Assembly (NCBI RefSeq): GCF_026342355.1
Contig: NZ_JAPEMV010000006.1
Location: 62,001 to 126,000 of the forward strand
Reading direction: 5' to 3'
From: Streptomyces sp. NBC_00249
Lineage (GTDB): Bacteria > Actinomycetota > Actinomycetes > Streptomycetales > Streptomycetaceae
Length of the DNA: 64,000 nucleotides
Below the pieces are notes generated by a model. That model saw nothing but the letters and a program-made list of their open reading frames with translations. It did not search any database and was not told the DNA's origin. Position numbers and translations under genes: made by a program. Below are positions 17,112 to 23,729 of the stretch, piece by piece. Numbering within the stretch: position 1 is the first letter of the stretch; every line of letters starts with the position of its first letter.

Positions 17112-18350
17112 TCAGCCGCAGCCGCAGCCTCCGCAGCCCCCGCCGCCGCCACAGCCGCCGTCGCCCCCGCAGCCGCCGCCGGAGGCGGTGCCGCCGGACG
17201 CGGTGCTCGCCGAGGTGCCGGTGGCCGTCGCCCGCGTGCCCGCGCTCCGCTTGCTCGCCTTCTGCGCGCGCGAGCGCTCCCGTTCCGCCTCGGCCTCCCG
17301 GTCGCGCTGCCACTGCTCGCTCGCGCGGTAGGAAGAGCCCGCCGGGGTCCACGGGCCGAGATCGTGCCTGCGGCGCGGCAGCAGGGGCGACGCGGTCAGG
17401 GAGGAACGCAGGCTGGCGCCGTACTCGTGGACGCCGTACTCGAGGACGATCTCGGCGCCCTCCCGCGGCACCCCGTAGAGCACCGCTTCGAAGGGCTCGG
17501 AGCGGGGGTCGATGTCGTGCAGTCCGTCCTGGAACACCTTCTCCGGGCCGCCCGCCAGCAGCCGGCCCCCGCCCCCGGAGTCCGTCTCCTGGGGCCGGCA
17601 GGAGATCAGGGGGCGCCCCGAGGTGTCGTCGGGGTCCGGGTACAGCCAGAAATGCCCCGACCGTGCGATCCGTACGCCCACCACGAGGACGGGCTGCCGC
17701 TCCTCGTACAGCCGCCGCGCGGCCCGGTCGGCGCCCCAGCCCCAGCCCATCAGGGTGGTCCCGAGCACCAGCAGGGGCAGCGCGATGCGCTGCTGGCCGA
17801 GGGCGTCGTAGGGGACGGGCTCGCCGTGTCCTGCGAAGTCCTTGACGATGCCCTCGACGAGGATGAACGCGGCCACCAGACACAGGACGCCGCCGGCCAT
17901 GAACGACCCGTCGCCGCGCCGTTCCAGCCCGCGGGGCAGGTTCTCCGGGGCCGGGAACCGGGCCGGCCCGGCCGCGGCGCGGGCCAGCCTCTCCTGCCTG
18001 CGGCGGGACCACAGCCGCAGCAGCGTCCCCGCCAGCGCCCACAGCGATACGCCGCACACCAGGAGGAGCCCGGCCTCCGCCGCGCCGCCGGACACCGCAC
18101 CCGCCGGGAGGGTGAGGGCCGACTCCAGCGCGAGGAGTGCGGCGGCGGCCGCGGCCGCGCCGGGCAGGTAGCGGTACCAGAGCGGCAGCGCCACCAGCAG
18201 CAGCACGTCGGGGTAGGCCCGCCAGGCGGTACCGGCCGTGGCGGGGCCGTCGCCGCCGCGCAGGAGCAGCACCAGCGAGACGATCACGAGGACGCCGAGA
18301 AGCCAACTCCCGGCGGCAGGGGCGAAGACGACCGGGACACGAGCCTTCAT
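17112..18350 (-). CDS. multi-span membrane protein with Cys/Gly-rich C-terminal tail
   Basis: 412 residues from ATG 18350 (GTG starts up to 18464 would add as many as 38). About five hydrophobic segments fill the first 240 residues. A cytosolic-looking domain of about 130 residues follows (VLVVGVRIARSGHFWLYPDP ... EAVLYGVPREGAEIVLEYG), then a charged helix (QRDREAEAERERSRAQKASK) and a Ser/Thr linker. The final 22 residues are Gly with seven Cys (GGGCGGDGGCGGGGGCGGCG and on), resembling the tail of actinomycete TIGR04222-type proteins although the rest differs. Function unknown; metal binding or thioether formation is possible. Confidence 0.8.
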   Translation of the reverse strand: MKARVPVVFAPAAGSWLLGVLVIVSLVLLLRGGDGPATAGTAWRAYPDVLLLVALPLWYRYLPGAAAAAAALLALESALTLPAGAVSGGAAEAGLLLVCGVSLWALAGTLLRLWSRRRQERLARAAAGPARFPAPENLPRGLERRGDGSFMAGGVLCLVAAFILVEGIVKDFAGHGEPVPYDALGQQRIALPLLVLGTTLMGWGWGADRAARRLYEERQPVLVVGVRIARSGHFWLYPDPDDTSGRPLISCRPQETDSGGGGRLLAGGPEKVFQDGLHDIDPRSEPFEAVLYGVPREGAEIVLEYGVHEYGASLRSSLTASPLLPRRRHDLGPWTPAGSSYRASEQWQRDREAEAERERSRAQKASKRSAGTRATATGTSASTASGGTASGGGCGGDGGCGGGGGCGGCGCG

Positions 18351-18491
18351 CCAGCGCTCGGAATCCGGAACACCCCATGTACGTATGTCAGTTGCCGGTC
18401 TCACGCCGGCGGGGAGGTGCTTGGCGTAGGCAATCACGGACCCAGTATGCGAGCACGCCCGCAACGGGGGAACCGCAATATCCGCTCCGGG

Positions 18492-19292
18492 TCAGGCGCC
18501 GACGGCCACGTTCCGCTCCAGGCCCGCCAGCAGGCGCCCCTCGGCGTAGCGCAGCGCCGTCGCCGGCAGGGCGGAGGGCCGCCCGCTGAGCAGCACGGTC
18601 AGGCCGCCGGTGCGCGGCAGGCCGGGCTCGGGGGTGGCGCCGAGGCGGCGCAGCGCCTGCACGGCGACGGCCTCGGCGGAGCCGTGGTACGTGATCTCCG
18701 CTCCCCCGGTGCGCTCGGCGAGGGCGGCCCTGATGGGGTCCCCGACGAGCTCGTAGTGCGTGCAGCCGAGCACCACGTCCGTGACGTCGGGTGGGGTGAG
18801 GGCGGCCGCGGCGGCGACGGCGCGTACGACGGCGGCCTCGTCGGCGGCCTCGACGGCGTCGGCGAGCCCGGGGCAGGGCACCTCGGTGACCGTCGCCCCG
18901 GCCGCGAAGTCACGGATCAGCCCGCGCTGGTACGGGCTGCCGGTGGTGGCGGGGGTGGCCCAGATCGCGACCCGCCCGCCGGCGGCCGCGGCGGGCTTGA
19001 TCGCCGGGACGGTACCGATGACGGGGATCCCGGGCTCCAGATCGGCCCGCAGGGTGTCCAGGGAGTGCACGGAGGCGGTGTTGCAGGCCACGATCAGCGC
19101 GTCGGGGCGCAGCGCGGCGGCGGCCCGGGCGACGGAGCGGGCCCGCTCCGTGAGGTCGGCGGGCGTACGCGGACCCCAGGGCATGCCGTCGGGGTCGGAG
19201 GAGAGCAGCAGATCGGCGTCGGGCCGCAGCCGACGCGTCGCGGCGGCCGCTGCGAGGAGGCCGATTCCCGAGTCCATGAGCGCGATCTTCAC
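18492..19292 (-). CDS. Asp/Glu racemase superfamily protein, MurI-like
   Basis: 266 residues, the usual length of glutamate racemase. Both catalytic cysteines are present: ACNTAS (about 87) and GCTHYEL (about 178). The opening DSGIGLLAAA replaces the usual DSG(V/I)GGL, and the substrate-loop segment reads GMPWGPRT where MurI normally has a PYG. It could be an auxiliary glutamate racemase for peptidoglycan or a related amino-acid racemase. ATG 19292 is a clean start. The convergent neighbour is the Cys/Gly-tail membrane protein; upstream is a repeat-rich gap. Confidence 0.82.
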   Translation of the reverse strand: MKIALMDSGIGLLAAAAATRRLRPDADLLLSSDPDGMPWGPRTPADLTERARSVARAAAALRPDALIVACNTASVHSLDTLRADLEPGIPVIGTVPAIKPAAAAGGRVAIWATPATTGSPYQRGLIRDFAAGATVTEVPCPGLADAVEAADEAAVVRAVAAAAALTPPDVTDVVLGCTHYELVGDPIRAALAERTGGAEITYHGSAEAVAVQALRRLGATPEPGLPRTGGLTVLLSGRPSALPATALRYAEGRLLAGLERNVAVGA

Positions 19293-19415
19293 CTGGTCAC
19301 CTTAGTCGACGCCCCCACCCCGCCACATCGCCGCCCCAACCGCCCGGAGCCCCGAACGGGCAGACACCGGGCACAGGCCCACCGGGATCCGGGCGCGACC
19401 CCGGGCGGGTGCCGG

Positions 19416-19523
19416 CAGCCCCGTGCGGGGGCCGGGGGCAGAGCCCCGTGCGGGGTCCGGGGGCAGAGCCCCGTGCGGGGTCCGGGGGCAGAGCCCCGTG
19501 CGGGGTCCGGGGGCAGAGCCCCG
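19416..19523. repeat. 25-bp tandem repeat, four copies plus partial
   Basis: Units begin at 19416, 19441, 19466 and 19491, with 8 bp of a fifth at 19516. Each contains GAGCCCCGTGCGGGG and TCCGGGGGCA; the first copy differs at two or so positions. The three inner units are identical. GCCCCG/CGGGGT and GGGGGC/GCCCC can pair, so the array can form stacked hairpins. The motif matches a type of GC-rich intergenic repeat often seen in Streptomyces. It lies in the 437-bp gap between the racemase and glycosyltransferase genes. Confidence 0.85.
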
Positions 19524-19594
19524 GTTTCGGGAAGGGGCGGGGTGGGGGAATGCCCCGCAGGGCCCGCACCCGCACCACCCCCGCCCCCGCCGCG

Positions 19595-19672
19595 GCAGCG
19601 CGCCGCGGCAGCGCGACGCGGCAGCGCGACGCGGCAGCGCGACGCGGCAGCGCGACGCGGCAGCGCGACGCG
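19595..19672. repeat. 13-bp tandem repeat, six copies
   Basis: GCAGCGCGACGCG repeated at 19595, 19608, 19621, 19634, 19647 and 19660. Only the first copy has a substitution. Because 13 is not a multiple of three, the array is not a coding repeat; it sits 58 bp upstream of the glycosyltransferase ATG. No gene is supported between 19293 and 19729. Confidence 0.9.
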
Positions 19673-19729
19673 GACGACGAGGACGCCAGGATCCGCGACA
19701 CGCCCCGCAGGGTCCGGCACACTGCGCCC

Positions 19730-20908
19730 ATGGGCCTTCTCCTCACCGCCTGCGCCTCCCTCGCCGCCTGGCTCTGGCTCACCCTCGCCCAGGGCATGTT
19801 CTGGCGTACCGACGTCCGCCTGCCCCCGCGCACCGCCCCCGCCCACTGGCCTTCCGTGGCGATCGTCGTGCCCGCCCGCGACGAGGCCGAGGTGCTCCCC
19901 CGCAGCCTGCCCTCGCTGCTCGCCCAGGACTATCCCGGCGAGGCCGAGATCGTCCTGGTCGACGACGGCAGCACCGACGGCACCGCCGCGACGGCCGCCC
20001 GCCTGGCCGCCGAGTGCCCGGGGATCCCCCTCACCGTGGTGTCCCCGGGCGAGCCCCCGCCCGGCTGGACGGGCAAGCTGTGGGCCCTGCGCCACGGCAT
20101 CGCGTACGCCCGCCACGCGCACGCCGTCGAGCCGGACTACCTCCTCCTCACGGACGCCGACATCGCCCACGAGCCCGACAGCCTCCGCGAGCTGGTCGCC
20201 GCCGCGACCTCGGCCCGTCTCGACCTCGTCTCGCAGATGGCCCGGCTGCGGGTGACGGGTTTCTGGGAGCGCCTCGTCGTCCCCGCGTTCGTGTACTTCT
20301 TCGCGCAGCTGTACCCCTTCCGCCGGATCAACCGTCCCGCCGCCCGGACCGCGGCGGCCGCCGGCGGCTGCGTGCTGCTGCGTACCGCGGCCGCCGTCCG
20401 CGCGGACGTCCCCGACTCCATCCGGCAGGCCGTCATCGACGACGTCTCCCTGGCCCGCGCCGTGCAGGCGACCGGCGGCCGGATCTGGCTCGGGCTGGCG
20501 GAGCGCGTGGACAGCGTGCGCCCGTACCCGGGGCTCGGGGAGCTGTGGCGGATGGTGTCGCGCAGCGCGTACGCCCAACTGCGCCACCAGCCGCTGCTGC
20601 TCGCCGGGACGGTGGCCGGGCTGGTCCTCGTGTACCTCGTCCCGCCGGCCGCGCTCGTCGCGGGGCTCGCGGCGGGGCGCCCCGCCGTGGCGTGGGCCGG
20701 GGGCGCGGCCTGGCTGCTGATGGCCGGCACCTATCTGCCGATGCTGCGCTACTACGGGCAGTCGGCCGTCCTAGCTCCGCTGCTTCCGTTCACGGCGCTG
20801 CTCTACCTCCTGATGACGGTCGACTCGGCCGTCCAGCACTACCGGGGGCGCGGGGCGGCCTGGAAGGGCCGTACCTATGCCCGTCCCAGCGATGTGCGAA
20901 ACAGCTGA
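19730..20908 (+). CDS. family 2 glycosyltransferase, HpnB-like
   Basis: 392 residues. An N-terminal membrane anchor (1-20) is followed by a GT-A domain: SVAIVVPARDEAEVL, EIVLVDDGSTDGT, GKLWALRHG, and the DxD-like YLLLTDADIAHEPD. The acceptor-side IDDVSLARAVQ gives the ED-like residues. Three or four C-terminal spans (LAGTVAGLVLVYLV onward) complete the fold. The GWTGKLWAL and LLTDADI blocks and overall length resemble the hopanoid-associated glycosyltransferase HpnB, but no hopanoid genes are in view. ATG 19730 is the first Met after the repeats. Confidence 0.88.
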   Translation: MGLLLTACASLAAWLWLTLAQGMFWRTDVRLPPRTAPAHWPSVAIVVPARDEAEVLPRSLPSLLAQDYPGEAEIVLVDDGSTDGTAATAARLAAECPGIPLTVVSPGEPPPGWTGKLWALRHGIAYARHAHAVEPDYLLLTDADIAHEPDSLRELVAAATSARLDLVSQMARLRVTGFWERLVVPAFVYFFAQLYPFRRINRPAARTAAAAGGCVLLRTAAAVRADVPDSIRQAVIDDVSLARAVQATGGRIWLGLAERVDSVRPYPGLGELWRMVSRSAYAQLRHQPLLLAGTVAGLVLVYLVPPAALVAGLAAGRPAVAWAGGAAWLLMAGTYLPMLRYYGQSAVLAPLLPFTALLYLLMTVDSAVQHYRGRGAAWKGRTYARPSDVRNS

Positions 20909-21048
20909 GATGACGTCATCCGAGGTCACCGCGTTGTGACGCTGCGTCAGCGACAAGTAGGTGCAACGGCCAACCGGTGAGTACGAGTCAGAACAACGTG
21001 GGACGCAAGTGACGAATCGTGCAGGTGAACGTCAAGTGAAAGCTGTGG

Positions 21049-21076
21049 CCCTGACCTGCGAATATGCAGGTCAGGG
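21049..21076. terminator. perfect 11-bp hairpin in the glycosyltransferase/DUF6643 gap
   Basis: CCCTGACCTGC - GAATAT - GCAGGTCAGGG. It lies 140 bp after the glycosyltransferase stop and 58 bp before the next ATG, with TTGACG following at 21082. It can act as terminator of the upstream gene or as an operator/leader hairpin of the downstream gene; there is no U-tract. The rest of the 226-bp gap is comparatively AT-rich and contains a TGACGTCA palindrome near 20911. Confidence 0.6.
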
Positions 21077-21134
21077 CGGTGTTGACGGAACCTCGCTATG
21101 GACCCGGTGAAGTCGTGGGCTTAACTTAGGTCCC

Positions 21135-21653
21135 ATGACCTCCCCCCGCTCCACTTATGGCGGCGGTTACTACTCCGCGCCCTCCTTCACGGACACCCCC
21201 ATCTACGACTCCCTCGTCGCCGAACGCGGCACTCCGCAGATCGCCCCGATCCGCGTTCCGGCCGCCTACGAGTCGCCCAGTGCCGGTTACTCGAGCGGTG
21301 GATTCCTGCCGGCCCTCGCCTCCTCCCTGCCCGCCCTGCCGCCCGCGATGCCGCAGCAGCAGAATCCCGCCTACGGCTACGCGTATCCGCAGCAGGCCGC
21401 CCCCCAGCAGCCGATGCCGATGCCCATGCCCCTCCAGCACGCGCCGGCTCCGTACATCCCCCAGCAGCAGCCGGTCGCGGCCCGCGTGGGGTACGTACCG
21501 CAGCCCCAGCCGCAGCAGCCCCGTCCGGTCGCCGCGGGCACCGGGTACGAGGCGATGCGCCCGGCGGCCCCCCGCCCGATGGCCGCTCCCGCGCAGGTCC
21601 CCTCGTACGAGGACCCGTACGGCCGCCAGTACCAGCAGGGGCGCGGCTACTGA
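21135..21653 (+). CDS. DUF6643-type Pro/Gln-rich protein
   Basis: 172 residues, low complexity. The conserved head is STYGGGYYSAPSFTDTPIYD, SLVAERGTPQIAPIRVPAAY, and the rest is Pro/Gln/Tyr-rich (PQQQNPAYGYAYPQQ, PMPMPMPL, PQPQPQQ), ending YGRQYQQGRGY. There is no signal peptide or membrane span. I recognise it as an actinomycete-restricted family (DUF6643). The composition suggests an intrinsically disordered, possibly phase-separating or scaffold protein; no function is known. Confidence 0.78.
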   Translation: MTSPRSTYGGGYYSAPSFTDTPIYDSLVAERGTPQIAPIRVPAAYESPSAGYSSGGFLPALASSLPALPPAMPQQQNPAYGYAYPQQAAPQQPMPMPMPLQHAPAPYIPQQQPVAARVGYVPQPQPQQPRPVAAGTGYEAMRPAAPRPMAAPAQVPSYEDPYGRQYQQGRGY

Positions 21654-21740
21654 GCAGAGCGCGGGGCCGGGGGGCGGGTCCGCTGTGCCCTGCGCGAAAC
21701 CAGCTGGGGCGGCGGGCGGGGCGGCTGGCAAGATGCCCCC

Positions 21741-22565
21741 ATGCCGAACTTGTACGTCCAGTCGCTCCACGTCCATCCCGTCAAGTCCGTGGCGGGAGTC
21801 GCGCCCGCTGAGGCGGTCGTGGAGCCCTGGGGGCTGTCCGGGGACCGCCGCTGGGCGGTCGTCGACACCGAGGGCACGGTCGTGACCCAACGCCAGCAGG
21901 CGCGGCTGGCCTTGGCCTCGGCGCGCCCGCTGGAGGGCGGCCGGGTCACACTGTCGGGGCCGGGCATGCCCGAGCTGGTCGTGGAGGTGCCGGAGCCGGG
22001 ACCGCTGGAACCCGTCAGCCTCTTCGGCAAGAAGGTCGAGACGGTGGTCGCGGCGCACGCCGCCGCCGACTGGTTCAGCGCCTACCTCGGCCTGCCGGTG
22101 CGGCTGGTGCACATGGACGATCCGGCCGTGCGCCGGCCCGTGGACCCCGACTACGCGCTGCCCGGCGAAACGGTCAGCCTCGCCGACGGGTATCCCCTGC
22201 TGACGACCACCCTCGCCTCGCTGGAGGCCCTCAACGCGCTGATCGCGGAGGGGGACCATCCCGCGGAGGGCCCGCTGCCGATGAACCGGTTCCGCCCCAA
22301 TGTGGTGGTCGCCGGCGCCGAGGCCTGGGCCGAGGACGGCTGGCGGCGCATAGCGATCGGCGACGTGGTCTTCCGCGGCGCGCGCGAGTGCGGGCGCTGC
22401 GTCGTCACCACCACCGACCAGGCGACGGCCGAGCGCGGCCGGGAGCCGCTGAAGACCCTGGCGAGGCACCGCAGGATCGGGAAGTCGCTGGCCTTCGGGC
22501 GGCAGCTGGTGCCCGTGAAGCTCGGCACCGTACGGGTGGGCGACGAGGTGCGCGTACTGGAGTAG
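21741..22565 (+). CDS. MOSC domain-containing protein (mARC/YcbX-like)
   Basis: 274 residues. An N-terminal MOSC beta-barrel (about 1-125: LHVHPVKSVAGV, GLSGDRRWAVVD) is followed by the MOSC domain, including NRFRPNVVVAG and the molybdenum-cofactor cysteine region ECGRCVVTTTD. Members bind sulfurated molybdenum cofactor and reduce N-hydroxylated compounds, usually with a partner flavoprotein or ferredoxin domain, which is absent from this chain. It starts 87 bp after the previous stop; the ATG follows CAAGATGCCCCC with no strong ribosome binding site. Confidence 0.9.
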   Translation: MPNLYVQSLHVHPVKSVAGVAPAEAVVEPWGLSGDRRWAVVDTEGTVVTQRQQARLALASARPLEGGRVTLSGPGMPELVVEVPEPGPLEPVSLFGKKVETVVAAHAAADWFSAYLGLPVRLVHMDDPAVRRPVDPDYALPGETVSLADGYPLLTTTLASLEALNALIAEGDHPAEGPLPMNRFRPNVVVAGAEAWAEDGWRRIAIGDVVFRGARECGRCVVTTTDQATAERGREPLKTLARHRRIGKSLAFGRQLVPVKLGTVRVGDEVRVLE

Positions 22566-22922
22566 GACGCGAACCTGCCGGACGCCGCGGGCGACGTACG
22601 ACGTGCGACACGACATGCGACACGACGTACGACCGACCACCGACCGCGGCCGCGCATGGCACCCGGGTCTCGAGTGTCGCTCGGACCGCCCTTGACCAGG
22701 GCGGGCGGAATGACACCTTCGAGGGGCTCCGGGTGTCCACTGGAACCAACGGACCGGGCGGGGCCGTTGAAGATTTCGCGACGTGTGGGCATCCACGGGG
22801 CACGAGCACCGGATCGGGTGACAGGCGGCGCGCGCGTCCCGGAATGCGCGTCCACCGGGCATGCGGAAGGCTTGGACGCGCAGGCAGACGGATGGCTGGC
22901 GTAAGTAGGGGGAGCCGGGACC
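22566..22922. other. 357-bp gene-free gap with short repeats
   Basis: No open frame here has coding character. From 22593 to 22633 two TGCGACACGAC(A/G) 12-mers sit back to back, flanked on both sides by GACGTACGAC. A GGAAC at 22742 followed 18 bp later by CGTT at 22765 has the layout of an extracytoplasmic-function sigma promoter and could drive the downstream membrane protein; this is weak. GGGGGAG before the GTG at 22923 is the ribosome binding site. Confidence 0.5.
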
Positions 22923-23534
22923 GTGCGGACAGCAATGGGAGTGTGGCGTTGGCGGCGCAATCCGCTGCGCCGGCCGACAGATCGTTTCGAGGCGTGGGTG
23001 GCGTTCGCCGCTCTGGTGTGCGTCCTGCTGGTGGCTCCGGCCGTCGGCTGGGTCGCGGGCCTTCAGGTGGACGGCACGCTGCAGCGGGCGGCGCGCGAGC
23101 AGCGGCACGAGCGGTATCTCGTACCGGCCGTGGTCGTCCGGCCGGAGGCGGGGCCGGTCGCCGGGGCGGAGGCGGATCCGGCGGCCCAGCGGCAGACGCC
23201 GGAGCGGACGCGGATCGTGGCCGCGTGGACCGCGCCCGACGGCAGCAGCCATGAGGGTACGGTCCCGGCGGCGGAGGAACCGCCCCGTCCCGGCGACCGG
23301 TTCCGGATATGGACCGACACCCGGGGGCGGCTGGTGGGGCAGCCGCTCGACCCGTCCTCCGCGTCCTTCCACGCGGGGATGGCCGGGCTGGCGGCCGCAC
23401 TGACGGCGGCCGCACTGGTGGAGACGGTCCGGCGGCTGGTCGTACGCCGGCTCATGCATCGGCGGTACATACGGCTGGACCGCGCGTGGGCGGCGGCCGG
23501 GCCCGACTGGGGCCGTGCGGGCGCGGGCAGCTGA
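22923..23534 (+). CDS. Rv1733c-like two-span membrane protein
   Basis: 203 residues. The N-terminus VWRWRRNPLRRPTDRFEAWV followed by a span (FAALVCVLLVAPAVGWVAGL) is the signature of the actinobacterial Rv1733c-like family. An outer loop of about 85 residues (TRIVAAWTAPDGSSHEGTVP, GDRFRIWTD) and a second span (AGMAGLAAALTAAALVETV) follow, then a basic cytoplasmic tail. Start GTG 22923; ATG 22935 is an in-frame alternative. Role unknown; in mycobacteria the relative is a dormancy-associated membrane antigen. Confidence 0.82.
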   Translation: MRTAMGVWRWRRNPLRRPTDRFEAWVAFAALVCVLLVAPAVGWVAGLQVDGTLQRAAREQRHERYLVPAVVVRPEAGPVAGAEADPAAQRQTPERTRIVAAWTAPDGSSHEGTVPAAEEPPRPGDRFRIWTDTRGRLVGQPLDPSSASFHAGMAGLAAALTAAALVETVRRLVVRRLMHRRYIRLDRAWAAAGPDWGRAGAGS

Positions 23535-23729
23535 CCTGGCAACTCACCGGCCCCACGCGCGCTACGGTGGAGCCGGGGACCGCATCGGTCACTTCAGCCG
23601 CTGCGGACGGCACGACTGTGAACGGCAACGCTGTGAACGGCAACGCCGTAACCGGCGCGGCTGTGAACGGCTTCAGTCGCTTCGGCCGCCCCGGCGGCGC
23701 GAGTACGAGGGTGGGGGCACGACAGCACC

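Noticed and set aside
14274..19292. A secondary-metabolite cluster around the monooxygenase/TetR region
   Set aside because: No synthase, core biosynthetic enzyme or carrier protein is present nearby.
19416..19672. CRISPR array
   Set aside because: Repeats are contiguous without spacers and there are no cas genes.
19423..19729. Coding extension of the glycosyltransferase through the tandem repeats
   Set aside because: The 13-bp and 25-bp periods are not multiples of three, and the protein's membrane anchor begins at 19730.
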